A DNA stretch of 64,000 bases, taken from Kitasatospora sp. MAP5-34. GTDB lineage: Bacteria; Actinomycetota; Actinomycetes; Streptomycetales; Streptomycetaceae. Every line of letters begins with the position of its first letter. The stretch's first letter is position 1. Made by a program: the position numbers and the translations under genes. Below, in pieces: positions 52,265 to 60,353 of this stretch. Location of the stretch: NCBI RefSeq assembly GCF_029894335.1, contig NZ_JARXZC010000007.1, forward strand, positions 1 through 64,000, read 5' to 3'. Below the pieces are notes generated by a model that saw only the letters and a list, made by a program, of their open reading frames with translations, did no database searches and was not told where the DNA came from.

Positions 52265-52378
52265 TCCCACGAGCAGCGGGGAGAGCCCGATGTAGTTCTC
52301 GGGGTCCGCCAGATGGGCAAGCACAGCGGCGGGCGTCGCCGCGATGTCGTAGCTGAGGCTCAGTTCGATGCTGGGCAC
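52265..52378 (-). pseudogene. N-terminal fragment of an SRPBCC protein
   Basis: From GTG 52378 (GGGGA upstream) the - strand reads SIELSLSYDIAATPAAVLAH, LADPENYIGLSPLLVGSGGV and ends abruptly at the convergent XRE gene stop. This is the first 38 residues or so of a polyketide-cyclase/SRPBCC-fold protein. The rest is gone. A truncation relic. Confidence 0.6.
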
Positions 52379-52537
52379 GTCCAACTCCCCTGTCCGGTCC
52401 GGGTCCGGCCATCATCGTGGACCGGGAACGATCAGTGGATGGTCGCACCGTCCTGCTGGCTCCGCCAGGCCATCGCCGGAAGCTCCTCCAGCCGCCTCAG
52501 CCGCTATATTCATCAAGCCAGCAAGCCGAGGCTGGTG

Positions 52538-52951
52538 TCAGACAGCCACGAGCCGAACGCGATCACCGCAGAGCTTGGTCATGTCGTCGATGTCGGATGT
52601 CAGCAGGACGACCGGTCGCTGCTGTCGCAGCGCCATCTCGGCTACTGCCGCGTCGATCGCGTACTTGTGGCCATGAAGCCCAGCGGCGATCAACATCGCG
52701 CTGGCCGCTCGAGCCTCCTCGTCACCCACCTGCACAATCCGCAGACCGGAGAGAATCCATCGGAGCCCGGCCTGGTCGGTACGGCTGTGCACGGCTTCGA
52801 TGATGGTCAGAGCACTGATCACCACCTCCATGCCCCGCTTCCGGGCCTCCGCGACCAGCGCGACGGCAGGCTCGTGGTCGCCCAGCAGCTTGGACAGACC
52901 CTCGGAGTCGAGCACCAGTGTGCCCTCGTGACTCAGCTTGCGACGGGCCAT
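52538..52951 (-). CDS. PIN-domain toxin
   Basis: 137 residues with a PIN fold. It starts TLVLDSEGLSKLLGD with the first acidic residue, then MEVVISALTIIEAVH, HKYAIDAAVAEMALR with the third acid, and VVLLTSDIDDMTKLC with the last. It is likely an RNase toxin. Overlaps the end of the antitoxin gene by 19 bp, so they are translated together. Transcribed toward the tRNA, opposite to the VapBC module. Confidence 0.88.
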   Translation of the reverse strand: MARRKLSHEGTLVLDSEGLSKLLGDHEPAVALVAEARKRGMEVVISALTIIEAVHSRTDQAGLRWILSGLRIVQVGDEEARAASAMLIAAGLHGHKYAIDAAVAEMALRQQRPVVLLTSDIDDMTKLCGDRVRLVAV

Positions 52952-53217
52952 CCGCCCTCCTCGGCGAACACCTCGTCAAAGACCTGACGGGCCCGATCCT
53001 GCTCCGTCGCCGAGATCGGCCCCTTGCGACGTTCATAGTCGGCCAGGTACTCGTCCAGGATCTGACCGCGCAGCTCCCGCTCGACGGCTGCGGTGATGAA
53101 CGCGGAGAACTCGCGCTTGCCCACTCGTTGGCGGATGGCCTCGGCCGTACCTTCGGGCAGGGAGAGGCTGACCCTGGTGGCCGGCCCCTCTCCGATGCTG
53201 TAGGGCATCTCAGTCAT
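52933..53217 (-). CDS. RHH-type antitoxin of the PIN pair
   Basis: 94 residues. A RHH-like N-terminus TRVSLSLPEGTAEAIRQRVG, KREFSAFITAAVERELRGQI is followed by a long helix YERRKGPISATEQDRARQVF and an acidic tail EEGGWPV that would cover the toxin. It precedes the toxin in the same operon, the antitoxin-first order typical of PIN pairs. Bounded on the left by the XRE region and on the right by junction S3. Confidence 0.85.
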   Translation of the reverse strand: MTEMPYSIGEGPATRVSLSLPEGTAEAIRQRVGKREFSAFITAAVERELRGQILDEYLADYERRKGPISATEQDRARQVFDEVFAEEGGWPVAS

Positions 53218-53277
53218 GGAGCCAGATTATCAAAGAAGTAGGAATATGGCCCATGGTCCGGACTGCCGCTCGACATG

Positions 53278-53395
53278 GTTGCAGTTCTGGTTGCATTCAC
53301 CCTGGTCCAGCGCCGTTCAGAGGCCGATCACAGAACCGCTCCGCCGCAGGTCAAGACGTCTGCGGCTGCCCCCGGACAGCCGGATGGTCGCGCCG
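53278..53395 (+). repeat. tRNA-Ser attachment junction S3, core deleted
   Basis: The left arm GGTTGCAGTTCTGGTTGCA is at 53278-53296 with about 90 bp of conserved flank. The expected core 115 bp later is absent; sequence jumps into the integrase remnant. Only arm DNA survives. Confidence 0.7.
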
Positions 53396-53600
53396 CACAG
53401 CCTCGTCGAGGGCGACACGGATGGTGCGGTGGGCCTGGTGCGCAGTACTGGCGGCGCCTCCGGCGGCCTGCATCTTCCCGGTAGAAGCGCTCCAGGTGCT
53501 CGGGGTCCGGCTTCTCCAAGCGGTGCGCACTGAGACCGAGGACGAGGTGCACGCGGATGGCCACGTCGATTTCCAAGCGAGGGCCATCGGCGCTCACGAT
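53351..53600 (-). pseudogene. Tyrosine-integrase remnant, frameshifted
   Basis: The - strand reads a SAM-like (core-binding) domain of a phage-type integrase: VHLVLGLSAHRLEKPDPEHL, ERFYR, then after a one-base insertion KMQAAGGAASTAHQAHRTIR and VALDEAVRRDHPAVR. The two frames join perfectly if one G near 53484 is removed. The catalytic domain with the R-H-R-Y residues is missing, replaced by the arm DNA of S3. This is the only trace of an integrase in the window and lies in the Ser array. Confidence 0.8.
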
Positions 53601-53921
53601 CTCTCGTCGGCCTCGGGAGCCGTCCAGGGCGTTCCCGGAGGTGGCGACGAGATCTCGGGCACCTGTTTTTGATCAAAGTCTTGACACAGGGGCGAACAAA
53701 GCCGTTCGATGTCACCCACCGTGTTCGATATCGTCGAGTTATGGCGATCAATGTTCACTTCTGGTAGTTGCTGGTACCTCAGTTCTTCTTCGCCATGGAG
53801 CTTCTGCCGGTGCGTCAGGGCCCGACGGCGGGCCGGGGCAGTCGGTGGCCGTCGTCCAGGCGGTAGGCGTGCCAGCGGTCCGGGAGGTTCAGTGGGCTGA
53901 TTTCAGGGATTGGGGAAGCGG
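53601..53921. other. Promoter region of the alpha-galactosidase
   Basis: An AT-rich interval unlike its surroundings. A TTGACA at 53682-53687 and two GTTCGAT-like repeats (near 53704 and 53722) suggest promoter and operator. No gene. Confidence 0.45.
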
Positions 53922-55601
53922 ATGGCGGCAAGGACGAATCGGTCTTGGCGACTGCGGCGGGCAGCCGTGGCGGCGGGGGTTCTGGTGGCAGGGGTCAGCG
54001 TGGTCCCGGCCGCGGTCGCTGCCACCCCGAGACCGCTGCTCCAGGTTCCGCCCATGGGTTGGAACGCCTGGAACACCTACGGGTGCGGCGCGACCCAGTC
54101 ACTGATCGAGTCGGTCGCAGACAGCCTGGTCGCGAACGGCATGCGGGACGCCGGATACCGGTACGTCAACGTCGACGACTGCTGGATGGCCCGTGACGCG
54201 AACGGCAAGCTGACCGGCAACTCCAACTACCCCGACATGAAGGCCCTCGGCGACTACCTGCACGCGCGGGGCTTCAAGTTCGGCATCTACGAGTCACCGG
54301 GTGCCAAGACCTGCGCGGGATACTCCGGTAGCGCCGGGCACGAAGTCAACGACGCCAACACCTTCGCGTCCTGGGGCGTCGACTACCTCAAGTACGACTA
54401 CTGCGAGAGTGCCTCGTCGCTGTCCGCCCAGGTCGCCGACTTCGCCAAGATGCGCAACGCGCTGGAAGCCACCGGCCGACCGATCGTCTTCAGCATCAAC
54501 CCGAACAGCGGCAGCAATACGGGCGCGGGCGTCACACGGGACTGGGGCGACGTCTCCGACCAGGTGCGCAGCACCGAGGACATCGGGAACCAGTGGTGGG
54601 GCCAGAGCTGGCCCAACGGCATCGCCAACATCGTCAGCGAGAACGCCACGCTGGCTTGGCGGGCCAAGCCGGGCTCGTTCAATGATGCGGACATGCTGGA
54701 GGTCGGCAACGGCGGGCTCAGCACGACCGAGGAGCAGAGCCACTTCGCCATGTGGGCGATGATGGCCGCGCCCCTGATCGCGAGCGCCAACCCGAGCAGC
54801 GTGAACGCGACTTCGCTGGCACTGCTGAAGAACCCGCGACTCATCGCGATCGACCAGGACGCCCTGGGCCTCCAGGCGAGGGTCATCGGCGGGAGCCGAT
54901 TGATCAACTCCTCGGGGTCGCTCGTCCTCGCGAAGCCGCTCAGCAACGGTGACGTCGCGCTCGCGCTCTACAACGGCTCGGACAGCACGCAGACCCTGAG
55001 CACCTCCCTGGCTGCGGTGGGCATCCCCGGCACAGGAACCTGGACCGACCAGTACACCGGCACCGTCGTCCAGAGCAGCGCCGCCGGCATCACCACCCAG
55101 GTCCCGGCCCACGGCACCGCGGTGTACCGGGTCACCGCGCCCAGCGCGCCGGCCTCCTGGTACACCGCGCTGATCAACCCCACCGCGGGTGCCCAGAGCT
55201 ACGAGGCCGAGGACCCCGCCCACTCGATCGTGTCGGGCCGCTGGATCAACAATTCCGGCGCGGTCTTCTCGGCCTGCTCGGTCTGCTCGGGCGGCGAGAA
55301 GGTGAGCTGGATCGGGGGAACGAACAAGCTCTACATCAACGGTGTCTATGCCCAGAACGCCGGCACCTACCCGGTCACCGTCCAGTACGTGAACGGGGAC
55401 GGGGATCGCTACGCCTCGATCTGGACCAACGGCGAGAACCTGCAGAAGGTCTCGTTCCACGGGAACGGCAACTGGAACTCGACCCAGACAGCGACCGTGG
55501 AACTGACGCTGAACGCGGGCTACAACACGATCACCTTCGGCAACGAGTACGGCGGTTGGGCCCCCGACATCGACAAGATCTCGGTGCCCGCCACCGGTTG
55601 A
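53922..55601 (+). CDS. Secreted GH27 alpha-galactosidase with CBM35
   Basis: 559 residues from ATG 53922 with GGGGAAG upstream. A signal peptide (RRAAVAAGVLVAGVSVVPA) leads to the GH27 barrel: PMGWNAWNTYGCGA at its start, the nucleophile in YLKYDYCES near residue 155, and the acid/base aspartate in RDWGDVSDQ. A beta-sandwich and a C-terminal CBM35 (AQSYEAEDPAHSIVSGRWIN) follow. It releases terminal alpha-galactose from oligo- or polysaccharides outside the cell. A lone gene placed between junctions S3 and S4, likely acquired cargo. Confidence 0.93.
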   Translation: MAARTNRSWRLRRAAVAAGVLVAGVSVVPAAVAATPRPLLQVPPMGWNAWNTYGCGATQSLIESVADSLVANGMRDAGYRYVNVDDCWMARDANGKLTGNSNYPDMKALGDYLHARGFKFGIYESPGAKTCAGYSGSAGHEVNDANTFASWGVDYLKYDYCESASSLSAQVADFAKMRNALEATGRPIVFSINPNSGSNTGAGVTRDWGDVSDQVRSTEDIGNQWWGQSWPNGIANIVSENATLAWRAKPGSFNDADMLEVGNGGLSTTEEQSHFAMWAMMAAPLIASANPSSVNATSLALLKNPRLIAIDQDALGLQARVIGGSRLINSSGSLVLAKPLSNGDVALALYNGSDSTQTLSTSLAAVGIPGTGTWTDQYTGTVVQSSAAGITTQVPAHGTAVYRVTAPSAPASWYTALINPTAGAQSYEAEDPAHSIVSGRWINNSGAVFSACSVCSGGEKVSWIGGTNKLYINGVYAQNAGTYPVTVQYVNGDGDRYASIWTNGENLQKVSFHGNGNWNSTQTATVELTLNAGYNTITFGNEYGGWAPDIDKISVPATG

Positions 55602-55624
55602 CGTGCAGCGGTCGTAAGAGTCTC

Positions 55625-55787
55625 GGTTTTGCTCTCATTCACCCCCGTCCAACGGGGTTCAGAGGGCGCCCAGGAGGCGTCTGCGCCGCACATCAGGACG
55701 CCTGCGGACCCCGCCGGACAACGCCCAGCAGAATTGGAAAGCGTGTTGGGGGCAACCCCTCACGACTTCGAATCTCATATCCTCCGC
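55625..55787 (+). repeat. tRNA-Ser(GGA) 3'-half attachment junction S4
   Basis: The arm is eroded (GGTTTTGCTCTCATTCAC with a deletion), but the tRNA half at 55734-55787 is full length, starting at the loop TTGGAAA, with two mismatches to the intact gene. The sequence after it (CCCGCCAGGGCAGA) matches the flank after the intact tRNA, so this looks like the outer right end of the array. Confidence 0.75.
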
Positions 55788-55805
55788 ACCAGCCCGCCAG
55801 GGCAG

Positions 55806-56130
55806 ATGAACGTGATGACGGCCACCGCCCCGGGCGCCGCCCGCCGGGTCGGCCTCACGCCCGTGCCCTGGACCACCTGGGGTGAGGACTGGACGGCCCG
55901 CGCCACGGCGGACTCGGTGCACCGCACCGTTACCGGCCGACTGGCCGACTGGCCGACGGCGGCACCATCCTGCTGCACGAATCCGACTGCACCTCCGCGC
56001 CGCTGGCCTGGCGCTCGGCCCTGGGCGCCCTGCCCCGGCTGATCGACACCTGCCACGAGGCGGGCCTGCGACTGGGCCCGCTGCGCGAGCACGGCATCAA
56101 GACCGGCCGGCCCGAGCCCACCCCCGACAT
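55806..56130 (+). pseudogene. C-terminal relic of a polysaccharide deacetylase
   Basis: Reads GLTPVPWTTWGEDWTARATA, SVHRTVTGRLAD, then after a frameshift GGTILLHESDCTSAPLAW and LPRLIDTCHEAGLRLGPLRE: the last third of an NodB-fold CE4 deacetylase. The frameshift is an 8-bp tandem duplication (CTGGCCGA twice at 55941-55956); removing one copy restores the frame. The N-terminal part is missing at the S4 edge, and no normal stop follows. Confidence 0.8.
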
Positions 56131-56151
56131 GACGATCCGTCATGCCGGGGG
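56121..56151. terminator. Hairpin terminator
   Basis: A 14-bp stem (CCCCCGACATGACG with one mismatch) and a 3-nt loop, serving the relic side and the convergent propeller gene. Confidence 0.65.
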
Positions 56152-56196
56152 TCTCATCTCAGCACCTCGGGCCGGGGCCATGGGCCGCGCCTCAGG

Positions 56197-57780
56197 TCAG
56201 CGCCCGACCGGCCGTCGACGCAGCAGGAGCAGCACCGCACCGCCGACTGCGACCAGCGCCGCGCCGGCGCCCGCCAGCATGCCCGCCTCGCCCCCGCCAC
56301 CGGTGGCCGCCAGCTCCTGGCCGGGCGCGCTCTCGAACGTTGTGTCCGCAGCTGCGGAGGTTCCGGCGTTCGTCGTGGTGGACGTGGTACCGCTCGACGG
56401 GCTGCCGGAGCCGGCGGGGGCGTCCGTCACCGTTACCGCGATCTCCGCCTCCGAGCCCACATGCCCCGCGTCGCCGGCGTAGCTCGCGCGGTAGACGTGC
56501 TTGCCGGTGGCGGAGGGCTGGTCGGTGAAGGAGTAGCGTCCGTCGGCGCCGACCTGAACATCCGTCAGCGGCTTACCGTCGCGGGTGATGCGGACGGTCA
56601 CGCTCGTCGGCAGCGGCTTCGCGCTCTTCGCCTGCCCGGTCATGGCGAACGGCTGACCGAGCGGGACGGGCAGCCGGCTGTCCAGGAAGACGTACACCTG
56701 CGGCAGGCCGGGGTTCTCCTCCACATGCAGCGCGTAGGTGTCTCGGTCCACGTCGTGGGTGATCGCGTAGAGCCTGCTGCCGTCATGGCTGAAGGCGATG
56801 CCGTGTCCCATCGAGGCGTCCACGCCGTACAGGTAACGGTGGAGCGGCAGGACGTCGCCGAAGGCGCCGAGGGTGTAGACGTCGACCTCGCCGTCAGGGT
56901 TCGACTCCGCCACCAGGCCGGGCCCGGTGGCGAGGTGCTCGCCACCACCCGTCCAACTGTGGTCGAAGTTCCCGACGGTGGACAGATCGCTCGACTTCAG
57001 GACGAGGTCGCCGCCGTAGCGGTCCGGCCATGGGGTGGCCGCGACGACCTGGCCGCCGTCGGCGCTGAAGCCGAAGTCCGAGAGCGGCGCCTTGTCGGCC
57101 GGCAGCGCCGCGGTCCGGGTGAACACACCGGGCCCGACCACGTACCGGTCCAGTTCGACGCTGCGGCGGTAATCGGCGACCTGCGCCTGCCCGACCAGGA
57201 GCACCCCGGGGGCGGCCGGCGAGGCGGCGATGTGCGGGGCGACGTCCAGTTGGACCCAGTGCTTCGCCATGCGCGGGACGGGCGCGGGGTCGGCGAGGTC
57301 GAAACTGCCAACCCCGGTCGACGAATGCCCGGGCGGGCCTGAGCGAATGTTTCTGTAGCTGAAGAAGAGTTGGCCGCCGGTGACGGCCAGTTCGGCCGGG
57401 ACGGTGTTCCCGTCGTAGAGGTCGTAGGTCTTCTTGAGAGCGAAGGTGCCGGTGTCGAAGGCCTTGATGGTGCTGGACTGCCCGTTGTCTCCCAGGACCG
57501 AGACGTAGACCGTCCCGGAGTCCGGCGAAAGCGCCAGGTGGGTCGGGTAGGGCTCAGCGACTGAGGCGAGCTTCTTCCCTCTCAGGTCGGTGACCAGGAG
57601 TTGGGCCTGGTCGAGGATGATGAGATGCCCATGGGCTTCGTCCAGGACCATCTCCTGGTAGCCGTGGATGGGAAGTTGGGCCGTCAGGCCGGCCGGGATC
57701 GCAGCAGCGGGCTGGGAACCCACCGCCACTGCGGCCACCACCGCTGCGGTCACCACCATGGAAATGCGTGCACGTCGCAC
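56197..57780 (-). CDS. Secreted beta-propeller protein with LAxTG sorting signal
   Basis: 527 residues. A signal peptide (RRARISMVVTAAVVAAVAVG) precedes about six propeller-like blades (THLALSPDSGTVYVSVLGDN, SDFGFSADGGQVVAATPWPD, GIAFSHDGSRLYAITHDVD). An Ig-like domain follows, then a Ser/Thr-rich stalk and the sorting signal LAATG, membrane helix and RRR tail. The LAxTG motif is the target of class E sortase in Streptomyces, anchoring the protein to the cell wall. Function of the propeller is unknown. Confidence 0.88.
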   Translation of the reverse strand: MRRARISMVVTAAVVAAVAVGSQPAAAIPAGLTAQLPIHGYQEMVLDEAHGHLIILDQAQLLVTDLRGKKLASVAEPYPTHLALSPDSGTVYVSVLGDNGQSSTIKAFDTGTFALKKTYDLYDGNTVPAELAVTGGQLFFSYRNIRSGPPGHSSTGVGSFDLADPAPVPRMAKHWVQLDVAPHIAASPAAPGVLLVGQAQVADYRRSVELDRYVVGPGVFTRTAALPADKAPLSDFGFSADGGQVVAATPWPDRYGGDLVLKSSDLSTVGNFDHSWTGGGEHLATGPGLVAESNPDGEVDVYTLGAFGDVLPLHRYLYGVDASMGHGIAFSHDGSRLYAITHDVDRDTYALHVEENPGLPQVYVFLDSRLPVPLGQPFAMTGQAKSAKPLPTSVTVRITRDGKPLTDVQVGADGRYSFTDQPSATGKHVYRASYAGDAGHVGSEAEIAVTVTDAPAGSGSPSSGTTSTTTNAGTSAAADTTFESAPGQELAATGGGGEAGMLAGAGAALVAVGGAVLLLLRRRPVGR

Positions 57781-58138
57781 GATGAACGAGCTCCCCCCGG
57801 GCTACGGATCAGTGAGCTCGTACAGTAGCGCCTCCGTTCGAAGGTTCAACTCTCCTTGCCGAGGGTTGCGGCATCGAGGTGGCCGGACCGCATCGGCGCG
57901 ACCACGCCGTCCCTGCGCGGGCGTCGGACCGGCTCCAGTCTGGTCGGACGGCCGCCGGGCCCGACGAACCCCAGTGCTCTTCAGGCGCGGGTACGTCGAC
58001 GCCCGACCCCAGGGCGGGCGGACGTGGGGCCGGGCGTCGAAGCGGTCCCTGGCCACCTGAGGGGGCAACGAGACCCGGACGATTCCAACGGCCAACGTGT
58101 GCCGGATGATGGGGTCAACGGACGTGAGGGGCGGCGCA
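57781..58138. other. Divergent promoter region
   Basis: About 360 bp between the propeller gene and the phosphoesterase gene. No gene; likely promoters for both. Confidence 0.5.
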
Positions 58139-59506
58139 GTGACAGACAGCGGATCCATCGGGTCGGAGTCGGACCTTAAGTCGAACGGTCGGGGGTCCGA
58201 GACCTTCGTTGCCGTCACGCGTTCCGAGGCCGGGGAGGTACCCGTGCCGCGCGCGGAGACCCCGGGCAGGAGCGCGAGGCCTCGGCGATCCATGCGCCGG
58301 CGGCTGGCAGTGGCCGTCCTGGTCCTGGTGATTCTGTGCCTCCCGCCGTGGTGGACGCTGTTCGCCTCCGGCGTCGACTGGCCGTTCCCGGTCTTCCTGG
58401 TCGGCACGGTCGTCTTCGCCGGCTGGCTGGTCTCCTTTCCTTTCCTGATGGTCGCGGGCCACGGGCCACGACGGAGCGACCGGGCCGCTCGCGTCGCGGA
58501 CACCTCCCTCGGGATGGTCTGGGTGCTCTTCACCTGGTCGGTGCTGGGCGGCTTGGTGGACCTCGTGCTGACCGGGCTCGACGCCGGCGGCGCCGACCGG
58601 GCCAGGATCGTCGCCCTGGCCGTCGCCGTGGTCTCGGCCGGGCTGCTGGCCTGGGGGCACTACGAGGCGATGCGCGTGCCCCGGGTGAAGCGGCTGGACG
58701 TCCACATCGCGCGGCTGGGCGGTGGCCTGGACGGGACCCGAGTCGTGGTGCTGGCCGACACCCACTACGGGCCGATCGACCGGGCGGACTGGTCGGCGCG
58801 CGTTGCCGAGGCGGTCAACGCGCTCGACGCGGACGTCGTCGTCCACGCCGGCGACATCGCCGACGGCACCCCCGCCCAGCGCCGGGAGCAGTCCGCGCCG
58901 CTCGGAACGATCCGGTCCCGGCTGGCCAAGGTCTACGTCACGGGGAACCACGAGTACGGCGGGGAGGCCCAGGGCTGGCTGGACCGCATGGCGGACCTGG
59001 GCTGGGAGCCACTGCACAACCAGCATGTCGTGGTGGAGCGTGGTGGGGACGCCCTCGTGCTCGCAGGCGTGGACGACGTGACCGCCGAGTCCTCCGGCCT
59101 GGCCGGGCACCGCGCGAACCTGCACGGCGCGCTGGCGGGGGCGGACCCGGCCCGACCGGTCCTGCTCGTCGCCCACCAGCCCAAGTACGTTCCCCAGGCC
59201 GCTGCCGCCGGCATCGACCTGCAGATATCGGGGCACACCCACGGCGGCCAGATCTGGCCGTTCAACTTCCTCGTCCGGTTGGACCAGCCGGTGGTGCACG
59301 GCCTGAGCCGGCACGGGGAGCGGACCCAGCTCTACACCAGCCGTGGCACCGGCTTCTGGGGGCCGCCCTTCCGGGTCTTCGCACCGAGCGAGATCACCCT
59401 GCTCACACTGCGCTCGGGCGGCACGTCACCCGCCGCACAGCGCACCGGAGCCACCACCACGAAGGACACGAACTCCGAGCTGGGCACCAACGCCGGCTAC
59501 CGCTGA
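58139..59506 (+). CDS. Membrane-anchored metallophosphoesterase
   Basis: 455 residues from GTG 58139 with GAGGGG nine bases upstream. Four membrane helices (AVAVLVLVILCLPPWWTLF; FPVFLVGTVVFAGWLVSF; GMVWVLFTWSVLGGLVDLVL; ARIVALAVAVVSAGLLAWG) are followed by a metallophosphoesterase domain: VVLADTHYG (dimetal D and H), GDIADG, GNHEY, HQPK and GHTHGGQIW. This fits the YkuE/YaeI family acting on lipid or UDP-linked phosphates at the membrane. Substrate unproven. Confidence 0.9.
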   Translation: MTDSGSIGSESDLKSNGRGSETFVAVTRSEAGEVPVPRAETPGRSARPRRSMRRRLAVAVLVLVILCLPPWWTLFASGVDWPFPVFLVGTVVFAGWLVSFPFLMVAGHGPRRSDRAARVADTSLGMVWVLFTWSVLGGLVDLVLTGLDAGGADRARIVALAVAVVSAGLLAWGHYEAMRVPRVKRLDVHIARLGGGLDGTRVVVLADTHYGPIDRADWSARVAEAVNALDADVVVHAGDIADGTPAQRREQSAPLGTIRSRLAKVYVTGNHEYGGEAQGWLDRMADLGWEPLHNQHVVVERGGDALVLAGVDDVTAESSGLAGHRANLHGALAGADPARPVLLVAHQPKYVPQAAAAGIDLQISGHTHGGQIWPFNFLVRLDQPVVHGLSRHGERTQLYTSRGTGFWGPPFRVFAPSEITLLTLRSGGTSPAAQRTGATTTKDTNSELGTNAGYR

Positions 59507-59562
59507 CCGGTCCGACGACCCTCGAACTCATCCCGCTCCTGCGGAGATCGCACCCGGCGGCA

Positions 59563-59888
59563 CTACAGGTCCGCCGGGGAAGTCGCGAGCAACTCCCGGA
59601 CGGCCATGCCGATGAAGGCTGCCGCCTCAGCATCCACCCCGCCGCCTGCGAGGTGTCCCCAGATCCCGGGGATGGTCCGGACCGTGCCGTCGGGGATGTA
59701 CTGGCAGGCCCAGACTTCGTCCTCCGGCGGGAAGTAGAGGTCTCGTCGGGAGGGCAGGCTCAGCGTTCGGGCCGGGATCGCACCCAGTGCCCGGGGGAGG
59801 TCCCCCTGGAAGCCCGGGGTGGCACCGATGTCTGCGTGCTGCCAGGTCCACAGCATCGCCAGCAGGTCGTTGGCGTCGCAGCCGGCTG
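59563..59888 (-). pseudogene. C-terminal relic of a homoserine acetyltransferase-like hydrolase
   Basis: The - strand reads ANDLLAMLWTWQHADIGATP, RDLYFPPEDEVWACQYIP and PGIWGHLAGGGVDAEAAAFI, the last third of a MetX-like alpha/beta hydrolase. It includes the catalytic Asp (DLYFPPED) and His (WGHLAGG) regions but lacks the nucleophile half. Its left part is fused directly to another relic. Confidence 0.75.
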
Positions 59889-60030
59889 CTACTGGAGCTT
59901 CCACTGCTGGTTCCAGGCGTTGTTGCAGGTCCAGACGCCGAGGGCCTTGGCGTCCTCGTCGTAGGTCAGGCAGTCCTGGTCGGTGATCCGGATCTGGTAC
60001 TGGTCGCCGCCCTTCGCGGAGCCCGCCGGC
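59889..60030 (-). pseudogene. C-terminal relic of a secreted lectin-like protein
   Basis: Reads GSAKGGDQYQIRITDQDCL, TYDEDAKALGVWTCNNAWN, QQWKLQ and a TAG stop at 59889. The QxW-type ending with paired cysteines fits the last repeat of a ricin-type beta-trefoil. The upstream part is lost. It abuts the hydrolase relic, showing recombination between two gene fragments. Confidence 0.6.
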
Positions 60031-60033
60031 TGA

Positions 60034-60077
60034 CCCCCGGCCGGGCCGACCCTCGCAGGGCCGGCCCGGCCGGGGGA
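60034..60077. terminator. Strong GC hairpin
   Basis: Stem of about 16 bp (CCCCCGGCCGGGCCG and near complement) with a short loop next to the lectin-like relic. Confidence 0.6.
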
Positions 60078-60353
60078 TCAGATGCGGTCGGCCGCGCCCA
60101 GTTCAGGCTGCGACGCCAACCCGGTTCAGGGGTGCTACCCCCACCCCGTGGATGGGGGTGCTCCTCATGGGCCGTCAGGTTCCGGTGGGCCAGGCTGATG
60201 GGACGGAATCGACGGCCGCCAGAGGCGGCCCACACCTCGGGGACGGCCGGCATGCGCGTGATGAGAATCGGTGACAGCCAACGGAGTTGGGCCCGGTCGC
60301 TCGCCGCTGCGGCGAGGGCCGTCATAGCGATGGCCGTAGTGGCGAGATCCGTC

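Noticed and set aside
53278-53395. CRISPR-like repeat from the recurring GGTTGCA motifs
   Set aside because: The motifs occur as isolated pairs kilobases apart with fixed distance to a tRNA core; there are no regularly spaced repeats and no cas genes.
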